A stretch of 64,000 nucleotides of DNA from Cannabis sativa (taxonomy: Eukaryota > Streptophyta > Magnoliopsida > Rosales > Cannabaceae), in the NCBI RefSeq assembly GCF_029168945.1, contig NC_083602.1, positions 1,488,001-1,552,000 on the forward strand, read 5' to 3'. Shown here piece after piece: positions 45,487-55,929 of the stretch (position 1 is the first letter of the stretch; each line of letters starts with the position of its first letter). The notes under the pieces were generated by a model. The model had not been told where the DNA came from, did not search any database, and worked only from the letters and a program-made list of their open reading frames with translations. The position numbers and the translations under genes are program-made.

Positions 45487-48400
45487 CTAGTGTTTTTCCG
45501 CTGCACTCTCTTCCTTCCCAAGGGCGACCACTACTTTCTTCAAAATTGCTTCAACTGGTTGGTGGGAGTTCTCCACTGCCTTTGATATTGCTTGCCATTT
45601 CTCACCATGCTTTGGTTCAGCAGCAACACATCTTTTCAAAACATCCTTTTGGTTTTCATCGCTTCCATGCTGAAGCTCAAACTTATAATATAAAGCCCAA
45701 AAATCACCAAGATCAGGAGCTAAAGTGACAGCCCTGTTGAGCCAAGTCCTAGCTTTATCCACCTTCCTATCGTGCCAGAACAACTTAGCCACAGCAGCAA
45801 TAACATGGGGATCGTGATCACATTTCTTGAGGGCATCCGAACTCTTGGTTTTACGTTGGGGACGAGGTACCATCTCAATTGAGGCTGCCCATAGTATACC
45901 ACTGTTAGGACACTCCTGTAGTGCTTTTGCCATCAAAATGTCCGCTTCTTTCTTGTTGCCATGCTTGAGCTCAGAACGAACTGCAGCAAGCCAGAGTTCA
46001 GGGTTGTGAGCATTCTTTTTCCTGGCCATGGTAAGAACTGCACGGGCTTTACTCAGTCCATTCATTTTCTCTTCAAGATTAGCAAGTGAAAGCCAAAGAG
46101 GTATGCAATGTGCGCAGTGCTTCAAACCCAACTCATAAACCTCCTTGGCTTTTTCCAAGCGACCAAGCCGCTCCTCTAGCTGTCCCAGCATAAGCCACAA
46201 CTTATAGAATGATGGGAACTGCTTCAGACCTTCATTAAGCAACCTTTTCTCCTCATCCACCTTCCCCAATTCTCGTTCAACTATTGCTGATTTCATCCAT
46301 ACTCTCTCTGTGCCTCCCCTTTCTCGAGCTTTAGCAAGAAGCATTCTAGCTCTCTCAATTTCTTGGTTCTCAAATTCAAGCTTGAATGCAGCAAGCCAAA
46401 TTTCCTCAGAATTTGGAATAGCAGCATAAGCTTCCTGAAGGATTGCCCGAGCAGCAGGCACATCCCCAGCAAGCCACTTCTCCTTGGCTCCCATAAGCCA
46501 TAAAACTTCAGCCTGTGGCCGGTACGTAACAGCTTTACGAAGTAAAGCATCAAGAGATTCTCTAGTCCCATGACTCTTTTCAAGTTGTGCTGCCTTGAGC
46601 CATATGCTCTTCTTGGTTAAGAAGACAGTGAGTGCATGAGCATAAATAGCTCTCGCAGTTTCGATGGAACCCCTTTTCTTGCACTCCTCTGCATCAGCAA
46701 CCCAAGTTCGCTTCCTATCTTCATCCTCCACACCAATTCCAATTGTATTATGAATGATAGCTTGGCAAGTGGCAACAGACCCTGCACGTTCAGCAGCCTC
46801 AGCCTCCTTCATCCAGGCTTCTCTATCAATCTCTAGCCCTTCTCTTTGCAAAGCCCTTATACCCCTTTCAATAATTTTTCCCACCATAGAAGTGTTTCCA
46901 TTAGCTTCTTCCAACTTTGCTGCTGTAATCCATATAGCGGGCTCCTTTGGAAGCTTCTCTCTTGCCTTATTAAGAACCTTCTTAGCGCTATCGTAAGTTT
47001 CCAACCTCGCAAGTGCAAGCCACAGCTCCACATGTAAAGGACAGCACTCCACAGCCCTATGAAGCAAAAGTCTAGCATCCTCCTCATTAGCTAGCTCTAC
47101 CACTGCCTTCCACAATCTAACAGAATCTGGAATGTTTTCCAAGCCTTTCCTCAAAACCCTACTCTTATTTACATCATCGTGCTCCAAATCCTTGGCCTGC
47201 ATCCACAACTTCACCGAATTTGGTATGGCTTTCACTCCCTTTGCTATCACAGCTTTGGCTTCATCAGGACTTGAAAGCCTACATGCCTCCAACCAAACAT
47301 CCTCGTTCTTAGGGCACGCCTCACACCCTTTCTGAATCAGCTGTCTTGCTGCCTGAATCTTCCCTGCCACTTCTTCTAACCTTGCAGCCGCAATCCACCC
47401 TGGTGGGTGTGTTGGATTTGTTTGAGTAACACTCTTTAGCAACAATCTAGCTTTCTTGATATCCGAAATCTCAGCATCACTAGTAATCTTCATACTCTTA
47501 AGATCAGTAAGATACCCCTTCGGGTCCACAACAGTTAACCCTGAAACAGAATCTGAAAGCCTATCTAATTTCAAAGACAAGACAGTACCTCTCCCTTCAC
47601 CAACAGCAGTCAAATCGGTAACTGGGGTTTGGCCCCATGGCGTCTCCGCGCCACCTGCAGCCCTACTCTTGGGGTCTAATGCAGTGACATGTTCCTTTTC
47701 TTGTCTTGCTTTCTCAAGAAGAGTGTCTGGAACTGGTACAAAACTCTCAAACCTCTTCTTCTTATTCCTCAACGAATAATCTCCAATTTCAGGTATACTA
47801 TCCCAATCATTGGAAGACATAGTATACAATTTCCTCTTCAAATCGGCAAACTGCTCTGTGATCTTCGGGTTCAAAGCTCGGTACTTCTCAATCTCCTCTT
47901 TCAACCTAGCCTCCCTCCGATCCTTCCTCCTCGAATCCATTCTCTTATCAATGGCCTCCCAAACCGCATCAGCCTCTTTATCATCTTCATCATACTCTGC
48001 GGAGGCAAACAGCCCCACATCATTACCTTCAAACTCATCAAATTTCTGATTCTCATCGTAACCTTTGTCCTCGCCATCATCCTCTTCCTCCTCCTCACCA
48101 GGCTTCCCGCGCCCTCGACCGACAGCAGGAGCACCAGCACCGCCAATTGTGGTAGCCGACTTGTCCGGAAGGTCAGGAGCAGCTCGGGCCGGACCAATAT
48201 CAGACCGAGTGGTGAACCCAGTAGCTCCACGACCGAGACCAGCGACATAATTGGACGGTGGCTTTGAGTTCAGGAAATCAAGGCGCGGTTTAGGGATAGT
48301 AGGGGCTTGCATCCCGCCAAACAAAGGGATATGGAGAGTTAGGGTTGAATAAGGTCTAACACCGAGCTCAGAGAGGAGTGTGGAATCGGTGCTTGAGAAC

Positions 48401-48552
48401 AATTTGGGGCTTTGAGAGAAGAAAAGGCGTTGTAGAGAAATGGGTATGCCAGATATTTCACTGATAGCAATCTTTAGGTCCCGAAGAGTGGTGGAGTTAG
48501 GGTTTAGGTTTAATGCTAATGTTTTCTGGTTTAGGGATGTAATGAGCACCAT
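45487..48552 (-). CDS. STA1: STA1 / PRP6-like U5 snRNP splicing factor (1021 aa)
   Basis: One uninterrupted coding exon. The length is close to that of Arabidopsis STABILIZED1. Residues 1-76 form a ubiquitin-like domain ('[20 protein letters not shown]'). Residues about 85-260 are the PRP1/PRP6 N-terminal domain ('[20 protein letters not shown]', '[17 protein letters not shown]', an acidic run, '[18 protein letters not shown]'). From about 370 to the end are tandem half-TPR (HAT) repeats of the 'W..AA.LE...G....AR.I...' type. PRP6 bridges U5 and U4/U6 in the tri-snRNP in the nucleus; the plant protein is needed for splicing and mRNA turnover, especially under temperature stress. A 274-bp intron interrupts the 5' leader (48575-48848). 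It is the only clear conserved single-copy gene in the window. Confidence 0.97.
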   Translation of the reverse strand: MVLITSLNQKTLALNLNPNSTTLRDLKIAISEISGIPISLQRLFFSQSPKLFSSTDSTLLSELGVRPYSTLTLHIPLFGGMQAPTIPKPRLDFLNSKPPSNYVAGLGRGATGFTTRSDIGPARAAPDLPDKSATTIGGAGAPAVGRGRGKPGEEEEEDDGEDKGYDENQKFDEFEGNDVGLFASAEYDEDDKEADAVWEAIDKRMDSRRKDRREARLKEEIEKYRALNPKITEQFADLKRKLYTMSSNDWDSIPEIGDYSLRNKKKRFESFVPVPDTLLEKARQEKEHVTALDPKSRAAGGAETPWGQTPVTDLTAVGEGRGTVLSLKLDRLSDSVSGLTVVDPKGYLTDLKSMKITSDAEISDIKKARLLLKSVTQTNPTHPPGWIAAARLEEVAGKIQAARQLIQKGCEACPKNEDVWLEACRLSSPDEAKAVIAKGVKAIPNSVKLWMQAKDLEHDDVNKSRVLRKGLENIPDSVRLWKAVVELANEEDARLLLHRAVECCPLHVELWLALARLETYDSAKKVLNKAREKLPKEPAIWITAAKLEEANGNTSMVGKIIERGIRALQREGLEIDREAWMKEAEAAERAGSVATCQAIIHNTIGIGVEDEDRKRTWVADAEECKKRGSIETARAIYAHALTVFLTKKSIWLKAAQLEKSHGTRESLDALLRKAVTYRPQAEVLWLMGAKEKWLAGDVPAARAILQEAYAAIPNSEEIWLAAFKLEFENQEIERARMLLAKARERGGTERVWMKSAIVERELGKVDEEKRLLNEGLKQFPSFYKLWLMLGQLEERLGRLEKAKEVYELGLKHCAHCIPLWLSLANLEEKMNGLSKARAVLTMARKKNAHNPELWLAAVRSELKHGNKKEADILMAKALQECPNSGILWAASIEMVPRPQRKTKSSDALKKCDHDPHVIAAVAKLFWHDRKVDKARTWLNRAVTLAPDLGDFWALYYKFELQHGSDENQKDVLKRCVAAEPKHGEKWQAISKAVENSHQPVEAILKKVVVALGKEESAAEKH

Positions 48553-48573
48553 GGTTAACGAGCGTCAATGCCT

Positions 48574-48849
48574 CCTGAACATGAAAAATTGGGTTAAGGA
48601 AAGCTTAAATAAACTAAAAAATCTGTTCATATCAAACTAATAATAAGAAGAACAAGTTGTAACTGCAGAACCTTTCAGTTTTAACAATAAGACCATTCAT
48701 TTCTTATGTCTTAGACGCAGTTTCATCAGTAGATGAAGAAGATAAAGATTTTGAATTCTCTGGACCACTTCACATACTTCAGTAAGAAAAAATTTTGTTT
48801 CAAGATGCTACAAAATCCAAAATCCAGGCAAAATCCTAAGTAAAGTACC
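48574..48849 (-). other. Leader intron of STA1
   Basis: In the minus strand a donor (AACAG|GTACTT) at 48849/48848 and an acceptor (TTCAG|GAGGC) at 48575/48574 fit a 5' leader intron. The coding start lies 22 bp past the acceptor. A GA/CT repeat is in the predicted first exon. Inferred from splice signals only. Confidence 0.55.
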
Positions 48850-48994
48850 TGTTTTGAGCGAAGCAATTGTTTAATTCAGCGACGAATGAGTGAAACGGAA
48901 TTCGTACTCTCCAATCTCCGATCTTAGTTCGATAAATTTCTAGGGTAGCGTTGATTGAATTCAGTGACAGAACCGAAGAAAGCGAAAATGGCCA

Positions 48995-48997
<3 letters not shown>

Positions 48998-49029
<32 letters not shown>

Positions 49030-49030
49030 A
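48998..49030. repeat. (GA)n microsatellite in STA1 leader/promoter
   Basis: A GA-rich run (CT on the gene strand) lies about 450 bp before the STA1 start codon. CT-rich leaders are common in plant housekeeping genes. Confidence 0.8.
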
Positions 49031-49129
49031 GAAGAAGATGTGCCTTTGGTTTATGATTGGGCTTGGGCTTGGGCTTAACATATTGGGCCAGCTCAAAAAT
49101 ACCAACATACCCGCTTTTCATCAAAACTA

Positions 49130-49860
49130 CCCACGTTTTTTCTTTATTATATGTTTTTCTAAGGGATTTTATACAAACTGACTAAATAGCATATTTTGTA
49201 ATTTTTTTTCACTAACAGATAATTTTAAAGAATAAATACTATTTTGAACCTAAAAAAAAATTAAGAACTGATGTCACTAACCACATCTTTAACAAATAAA
49301 AATAAAATTAAATAATAATTAAAAAATGATACATAAATGTCACAAATTTTTACCAGATGCGTCAATAAACAGCCATTCGACAGCCGATCCCACACCAGTC
49401 CACCCCGCGCCGTCCTTGTCCAACGAATTCATAAGATAGAAAGAAAGCATGAGGATATGGATTAGAATCCCCTCCTCTAACGTTGATCGGCAGTAGCTGT
49501 ATCTCCCGGTCACCGCAGTTATTTTTTACTGTCTCTTAAATTTTCATCAACATTAGACTTTCTTTAGTAAAATTAGATTAAAGTCTTTAAATTCAACAAT
49601 TTTAATAATTCGAAAAGAATTTTTAACGAGAAAAAAAATTCAAAAAACATAATTTAGCAAATGTCAAATTGAATATTAAAAATCCAAAATGAACCTTAAT
49701 TTTTTATTTCATAAATCATTTAATATGTGGCATTAAATACGAGTCATTAATGAAGATATAATATGATATTCTTCTAGTTTCCCATTAGGTCAATAATAGT
49801 CAACTTTTTTTCTTTCTTTTTACCGTTTATTATTTCCTTTCCTTTTTTCGCATATTTCAA
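49130..49860. other. Intergenic DNA with a worn MITE half
   Basis: The region 49560-49690 resembles the right half of the MITE at 25715-26073 ('AATCCTTAAATCCAACAAT' there, 'AGTCTTTAAATTCAACAAT' here). A somewhat GC-richer block at 49355-49530 has no recognisable frame. The rest is A/T-rich. Confidence 0.45.
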
Positions 49861-49866
49861 TTGTTT

Positions 49867-49873
49867 TATATAA
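49867..49873 (+). promoter_or_regulatory. TATA box of the small Lys/Glu-rich gene
   Basis: TATATAA lies about 80 bp before the ATG at 49949, a normal spacing, and supports transcription of the short frame. Confidence 0.4.
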
Positions 49874-49948
49874 CTCTTCTTCCTCGTTTGAATTCTTCGC
49901 TTGAATTCTTTATTGCTTTTGAAAATTCTTCTGTTCTTGTGTTCTGCC

Positions 49949-50170
49949 ATGGATTGTACTAGTGAATACTCAGAGAAGCAAAAGAAGAAGTGGAAAGAAG
50001 AGTTAATGGAAGATGTGAAGAAGGCGCGTAGTGAGAGGCAGAAGCAGAGACAGAAAAAGGTAGTTGAAGAGATTCAGATGAAGTGGAAAGAAGAGCTCGA
50101 TGAAGAGCTTGATAAGGCACGATCAGCCCAAACCCAAAGCAACACCCATCACTTTCTTCTCTGTCAATGA
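49949..50170 (+). CDS. Possible small Lys/Glu-rich coiled-coil protein (73 aa)
   Basis: The frame starts at an ATG in good context (GCCATGG). An upstream in-frame TTG is ignored. The product is strongly charged and helix-prone, built of two related blocks: 'KKWKEELMEDVKKARS' and, 28 residues later, 'MKWKEELDEELDKARS'. I recognise no family. A TATA box lies 76 bp upstream. It may be a true small gene or a captured or duplicated exon; no intron or conserved domain helps decide. Confidence 0.45.
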   Translation: MDCTSEYSEKQKKKWKEELMEDVKKARSERQKQRQKKVVEEIQMKWKEELDEELDKARSAQTQSNTHHFLLCQ

Positions 50171-50179
50171 TTTCTCTCA

Positions 50180-50627
50180 TTATTTTTTTAAATTTTTCTT
50201 TGAAATTTGATGAGGAAAGGGTCTTTGAATTTGTTTGTTATCTTTCAATTTCATTAATTACTCTTTGAAACCATTTTAGGTTATTTGCAGCAAATTTTTT
50301 TATGTTTTAATTTTTTACATTTATCTTCTATTTTTTTAGTGAAAATATTGTTTATGTTTATTTTTTTTTTTTTGCAAATTTAATATATTAGATATTATGA
50401 GTTATTATTGTATTAATTTTGAAATTTTATCACCAATTAATCTCAATTTTATAAGAAATTGATGGTTGTTTATGTAATTTATGGTAATTTTTGCGATTAT
50501 ATAAAATTATTTTGCTAGTAAAAAAATTTATTTTTACTAAAAACTCAAATTTACAAAATTAAACTCAAAAGTTCAAAGGGATATTTAGGTAGTATTTTTT
50601 TTATTAATTAGTCTTTGGAATTGTTAG
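50180..50627. other. AT-rich 3' flank, no gene seen
   Basis: This is T-rich sequence with no supported feature. It presumably includes the 3' end of the small gene, if that is real. Confidence 0.5.
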
Positions 50628-50636
50628 TAGTTTATA

Positions 50637-51013
50637 GAGCAATTTGCGGCGAAACCCCCTTATGTTTTAATTTTTATACACTTAACCCCTTTATCTTTTT
50701 TTTTGTGGCAAAACCCCCTTATATTTTAATTTTTATACACTTAACCCCCTTATCTTTTTTTTTGGTGGCAAAACCCCCTTATGTTTATTGTGTATAAAAA
50801 TTAAAACATAAGGGGGTTTTGCCACCAAAAAAAAAGATAAGGGGGTTAAGTGTATAAAAATTAAAATATAAGGGGGTTTTGCCACAAAAAAAAAGATAAG
50901 GGGGTTAAGTGTATAAAAATTAAAACATAAGGGGGTTTTGCCACCAAAAATAAAAACAAGGGGGTTAAGTGTATAAAAATCAAAACATAAGGGGATTTCG
51001 CCGCAAATTGCTC
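50637..51013. mobile_element. Foldback Mutator-like MITE built of tandem units
   Basis: The element has inverted ends GAGCAATTTGCGGCGAAA and TTTCGCCGCAAATTGCTC and a 9-bp duplication TAGTTTATA (50628-50636 and 51014-51022). The arms consist of repeated units of about 60-65 bp (AACCCCCTTATGTTTTAAT, TTTTTATACACTTAACCCC, then an A/T run and a GTGGCAAA motif). There are about two and a half on the left arm and about three and a half, inverted, on the right. Almost the whole element can fold back on itself. Confidence 0.92.
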
Positions 51014-51022
51014 TAGTTTATA

Positions 51023-51367
51023 TAAAGTTTAGACCATCAATTTTATAAGAAAACTATGTTTATAACTATTTTTTGAATAAAATTAAAAATAATAATTCAA
51101 CTGGATTTTAGATTATAACAATGATCAAATCTGGGTGGGCTTTATAATATTAAATAAAGGGGAAAATAGGTCATTGTAATTGTAAGTTGTGTGACTCAGT
51201 TGCAAACACTTTATTATCTCAATCTGACTAATTAATGTACATAATTACTTTGTGTTAGTGATTTCTTTACAACAAGTAAAATAGTAGAGGGAAATATGGA
51301 ATCTTTTTAGACAAGTGTTGCTCCTCCCTCTACTCTAGTCACTACTCACTAGTCGAAGATATAACAC
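51023..51367. other. Intergenic DNA, no gene seen
   Basis: No supported coding, RNA or transposon feature was found in this A/T-rich stretch. Confidence 0.5.
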
Positions 51368-52429
51368 TGTGGGCCCGTTTGGTACGCAGGACTGGATTGG
51401 ATTAGACGTTAATTTGTCCAATTCAGTGTTTGGGCATGTTAGATGTCTGGATAACTAATCCAGTTGACCTCATCTGTCTGGGAGTATTTATCCAATCGAG
51501 CAGGGTGGATAAATAATTTCATGCAGGTGATATTTTTTTTTTTTATCGTTTTTTTAATTTTAATTTTATTAATATATTTTAAATTTAATAAGAATTTAAA
51601 GGAAATAATTATCACACATTTATTTATACATTTTTTTTATCAAAAACTTATTTATTAAAATTAATGAAAATGTATAATTTTGAATTATTATACATAAGTT
51701 TTTAAAATTTAGAATATTATTAATTAAAGGGAGGGAAATTTGCGGTAAAAGTCCCTAAAAAGTTCAGTTTGATACAGATAAGTCCCCAACCTCCAAAAAT
51801 AGCGGCAATAGTCCTCAAGGTCATGTTTTTTATTTGTCCGTTGGTCTCTAAGTTAACAGATCCGTTAAACTCATTTCAAATGCCACGTGTCGAAATATTA
51901 TTGGTGGGTGTTATTATTTTAATTTAAAAAAAATAAAAATAAAAATAAATAAATAATTTAAAAATATTTTCTCTCTTTTTTTTTTTTTCTTTTTCTTTCT
52001 TTTCTTCTTCGTCTTCTTCGTTTTCTTCTTCTTCTCAGAGCATCTCCAAAGAGACACCAAATTTGGTGTTACACTATCACCAAATTTGGTGTCAAAAATT
52101 ATTTCTACTCCAACCACAACATCAAAAATTACACTAAAAAAATATTCCTTATTATTATATTAATTTTTTAATAAATTAAAAAATAATATCATATTAATTA
52201 ACAAAAATTACCACAATTATTATATTTAATTAATAATTTAAATAAACTTACTAATGTGATTAAAGACAATAATACTGTAAAATCGGCGAAATTCGATAAA
52301 TTAAAATATCATATTGCAATAATATAAATATTACATTACTAGAGAACAAACATTACATTCATGACAAAAATAAATATTATAAGGTGCTTTTACAATGTAT
52401 TCTTCTAAATAAAAGAGTCACGCAATAGA

Positions 52430-52760
52430 AAGTTTGAATTTTATTTTCGGCATGTTAAATTTTTTTAAAATTTTGCAGAATGTTTTAAATAAATATAATG
52501 TACACGACCATAAAAAAAAAGACTAAACAAGTCTCCCGAATGCCTAAACAGGTAGGAGTAAATCAGTGTACCACTTTTAAAGAAGTGCTTTATTTTCGGC
52601 GTATTAAATTTTTCTAAATTTTTTTAAATTTTACAGGATGTCTTAAATAATTATAATATACACTACTATATAAAAAAAATAGACTAAAAAAGTTTGTCGG
52701 GTGCCGAAATAAATAAGAGTAGATTCATACACCACTTTTAAAAATGTGTATTAAAAAATT
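52430..52760. repeat. Two tandem family A MITE halves
   Basis: Two units of about 165-180 bp follow each other. Each runs from 'TTCGGC(A/G)T(G/A)TTAAATTTTT' through 'TAATATACAC' to 'GTGCCGAAAT..' and 'CACCACTTTTAAA'. They match the right arm of the MITE at 157-573. Confidence 0.65.
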
Positions 52761-52870
52761 TCTCAAAAAATAATTCTTAATTTTAAAAATAGAATAATAT
52801 TAATATATACATATAAATATAAATTAAATTATTAAAAAAATTAAAAAAAACAAAAAAAACAAAACATGCC

Positions 52871-53062
52871 GTGGCTACAGTGCACAGCATATATGCCGTG
52901 CACTGTAGAGAAACTACCAATTTGCAGTGTATGTTACTGCCTCCTTGGATCAATCCTCAACACCAAAGTATTAATTTGCCGCCTCCTTGGAGTTGGCCTC
53001 ATGCCAGAAACCCAACCCACAACCCATTTCCAGAAAAACCCATCAGATTTCGACGAATTTAG
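52871..53062 (+). pseudogene. Unidentified Pro-rich coding-like fragment in the Mutator-like element
   Basis: This 63-codon frame has coding-like composition ('LLPPWINPQ', 'LPPPWSWPHARNPTHNPF') unlike the A/T-rich surroundings. I cannot identify a source. It begins within an 11-bp inverted repeat (CTACAGTGCAC at 52875-52885, GTGCACTGTAG at 52898-52908). It is perhaps a captured exon. Confidence 0.35.
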
Positions 53063-53465
53063 ATTTCAAATTGGTCTCAGCTAGATTTATTTTCTTGTAC
53101 CTAATGATTAGACCGACTCTACTGGTACAAGAACAATAGCAAAATCAAAATAAAGAGAAACTTGTGTATAGATTGATAGATTAGAACAGAGAATTACAGA
53201 GTGATTAATCTGAAACCAAACTAATAATAAACCTAAATTTACGAGACTAATTAATCAACTCTTAAATTCATAACTAAATTTGAATAAATCATCAAAGTAA
53301 AACACAGACTAGAAATTTAAGAGACTAATCAATCAAATCTTAAGTTCATAGCTAATCATCAAACTAAAACAGGATCATTACTCTAAAACCAAACTTAATA
53401 ATTAAATTAAGAGACTAACCAAGTTCTTAAGCTCATAATTAAATTCAATTAAAACAGAGATTGAA

Positions 53466-53469
<4 letters not shown>

Positions 53470-53511
<42 letters not shown>

Positions 53512-53550
53512 GAGAGGGAGAGAGAGAAAGAGAGAGAAAGAGAGAGAGAC
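53470..53550. repeat. (GA)n microsatellite next to captured exon
   Basis: GA-rich run with a few interruptions. It directly follows the splice donor of the captured E3 ligase exon, so it lies in the captured or expanded intron. Ser/Leu-rich frames through it are artefacts. Confidence 0.85.
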
Positions 53551-53880
53551 CTGCAAGTAATATGCAAACAACCATCGATTCTTTCAACAGAGAATTTACA
53601 ACGAGGGCATCTCTTCCAATTCTTCTGAGTCGCCATTTCTCTAACCATCAAATCCTCACTCCCTCTCTCATCTTCATTCAATCTCTGGTAATCTTCGCAC
53701 TCAATCTTCGAATGCCAACCCACATTACACTGCGCACAGAACAATCTATGGCAAATCGGACACTCCGACTCCATTATCACCTCATCTTCCCCAATTTCCC
53801 TCACCAAAACCGCCGAACAATCATTAAACGGATAGTAAAACTTCTCACACTCCATTAACAGAGCTTCACACAGAGCCTCG
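53551..53880 (-). pseudogene. Captured fragment of an RBR (RING-IBR-RING) E3 ubiquitin ligase gene
   Basis: The minus strand encodes 'EALCEALLMECEKFYYPFND', an IBR zinc region ('ESECPICHRLFCAQCNVGWH', 'KIECEDYQRLN') and the start of RING2 ('NWKRCPRCKFSVERIDGCLH'), ending at a splice donor TGCAG|GTCTCT (53551/53550). This is the IBR-RING2 exon of plant RBR ligases such as ARIADNE or RSL1 types. The first IBR zinc ligand, normally FYCPF, is Tyr here (FYYPF). RING1 and the catalytic RING2 cysteine are missing. Carrying part of an intron shows capture at the DNA level. The frame is still open but cannot make an active ligase. Confidence 0.85.
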
Positions 53881-54885
53881 TGGGTGTTATTATTTTTTAA
53901 TTTTAGGTTTTTATTTTATTTTTTAAAAAATTATTTTGGGTTGGCTTTTGGTGGCCGATTGACAATATTGGGGCTGGAGTGGGGTTAGGGTTGGCCGGAG
54001 TTAGCAGTCAGGATGTGGTTATGGTTGGGGTCGTGGTGGTGCTCCGGTCACACTTTGTCGCTGGTTGGGGTTGGGTTTCTGGCATAAGAAGAAGAAGAAA
54101 ACAAAGAAGACGAAGAAGAAAAGAAAGAAAAAGAAAAAAAAAAGAAAAGAAAAAGAAAAAAAAATATTTTAAAATTATTTATTTATATTTTTATTTTTTT
54201 AAATTAAAATAATAACAGCCACCAATAATATTTCGACACGTGGTATTTGAAATGTGTTTAACGGACCTGTTAACTTGGAGACCAACAGACAAATAAAAAA
54301 CATCACCTTGAGGACTATTGCCGCTATTTTTGGAGGTTGGGGACTTATCTGTATCAAACTGAATTTTTTGGGGACTTTTGCCGCAAATTTCCCATAATTA
54401 AATAATAGTTACTTAAATTGATTCTAAGAAGAAAAAAATATGACAATAAAATTATATATTATTTTTAAATTACTAAAAAATTTATATAAATATTTTAAAA
54501 AATTAATATTTATATTAAATTAGTGTTTAAGATAAACAATTTTATATTATTCAAGTATTTTTATTTTATTATTTTAATTATTTATTAAATAAAAAATATG
54601 ACAAAATATTTTATTATATATTTATGTATATTCTTAATTATATATGATATATTATTTTTTTTTCTACGAATTATTTATTTTTATTTATTTATTATTATAT
54701 ATTTTAATTTTAATTTAGTATTATATTTTTTTTATTTTAATTTAAGTTTTTTTTTTCTGAAAAGAAATAAATAAAATTGTTAAACCAAACACAGGATTAC
54801 TTTCAGCATAATCCAATCTTGTCCAGTCTAGTCCAATCCTTTTCAGTCCAATCCAGTCCAATCCTGCGTACCAAACGGGCCCTGT

Positions 54886-55925
54886 TGGTTTTATTGAGTC
54901 CAGGGATTAATCATACAATACTCATGATTCATATTAGTTATACCAATAAAATATTGTTGAGCCTTTATTTAAAAAAAAATATATATATATAATATTTTCA
55001 AAATTAGTAAAAAATATAAAAAGGAAACTTACAAAAATACTGTAATTTGGAATAACTTTTACAAAAATATTGTCATACGGAAAAGTTTACAAAAATACTG
55101 TGTTTTATAAAACACTAGTAGAACACAAAACAGAACAACGCAAAACACTAGTAGAACAACTAAAAAACATCAGTAGAACACCAGTGAAAACTTAACACAG
55201 TATACTGCAGTATGAAACTTATAAAAAAATACAGTAAAAAAGTAAAAAATACCGTCTGGTAGTATTTTTGTAAAAAAATGATAAAAGTTAGTATACCATG
55301 TAAATTTTCCTAAATTTTTTGAGCTTTTCGGCTAGGTGGGTCTTAAGCACGGGCCTAACCCACCTATACTCCAAGGCCTGGTTGTCATGTGGTGCCCTCG
55401 GTCTAGAGAGCTGGATACATGAGCTGACTTCAAAAGATTTCATTCATGGTTTCATGTTGACAAATAGACAGCTTTTCTTCTGTGAAAAATAGAATGAAGT
55501 CAAATTACCTTGTTGAACAATTAGAAATATTAATGAGCATGAAGATGAAAATCCTTAAATATCAATAATAGTCCTATCCTATCATCTCATCACCAAATCA
55601 AAGAATGAATTGGTCACATATTTGAAAGGCAACCCCCTCATAAAATAGATATCAATGTTCAAAGCATTTGGCTAATAATACTAACAATATTATTCTATCA
55701 TCTTCAATCTCAATTCACTCAACCCCAAACCATATTGAGCTGCTAATGAGATGAGTAGAGTACTTATAGTACTATGTAAATGTATACACATACAATAGAA
55801 AGTGAAGAAAATCAGATCAAATTACACAAAAATACATAATATAACAAGGTAGGTACACTATCAAAACTCCACCGTATTCTATTCTGTAATGACATATATA
55901 AGCTAAGTCCAGTTGTTACTAGCGC
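54886..55925. other. Intergenic DNA, mostly without features
   Basis: Apart from a possible MITE at 55022-55312 I see no gene. Some parts (55330-55450) have mixed base composition but no frame. Confidence 0.45.
55022..55312. mobile_element. Probable MITE
   Basis: The left end GGAAACTTACAAAAATAC and the right end, read in reverse, GGAAAATTTACATGG with a further ACAAAAATAC inward, are loosely inverted. The interior has repeats of 'AACACTAGTAGAAC'. No target duplication is visible. Confidence 0.4.
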
Positions 55926-55929
55926 AAAC

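Larger units (their letters stand above)
51730..54394. mobile_element. Pack-MULE-like element with long inverted repeats and captured gene DNA
   Basis: The ends GGGAAATTTGCGG (51733 and reverse at 54393) open inverted repeats of about 290 bp. These include 'AATAGCGGCAATAGTCCTCA', 'GCCACGTGTCGAAATATT' and a CT/GA-rich tract. Long inverted repeats and a 9-bp near-duplication (TAATTAAAG at 51721-51729, TAATTAAAT at 54395-54403) are Mutator-like. The interior has no transposase but holds a fragment of an RBR E3 ligase gene (minus, 53551-53880), a Pro-rich frame (52871-53062), family A MITE parts and a GA repeat. It lies inside the element at 51371-54882. Confidence 0.8.
51368..54885. mobile_element. 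DNA transposon split by a nested Mutator-like element
   Basis: Inverted ends GGGCCCGTTTGGTACG... at 51371 and at 54882 pair for about 35 bp with few mismatches. They are flanked by a 3-bp TGT on each side. Such GGGCCCGTTTGG ends are common in plant non-autonomous DNA transposons. The superfamily is uncertain: 3-bp duplications occur in PIF/Harbinger and CACTA, but TGT is not the favoured PIF site. Without the nested insert the element would be about 850 bp. No transposase is seen. Confidence 0.75.

Noticed and set aside
45546..48267. Plus-strand frames opposite STA1
   Set aside because: They are antisense shadows of a well-supported 1021-codon gene.
50637..51013. CRISPR-like array of repeats and spacers
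   Set aside because: The units are contiguous and inverted between arms with a 9-bp target duplication; this is a eukaryotic foldback transposon.
53402..53587. Ser/Leu-rich frames at the GA repeats (also 13802-14041, 48836-49108)
   Set aside because: They are translations of (GA)n/(CT)n microsatellites.
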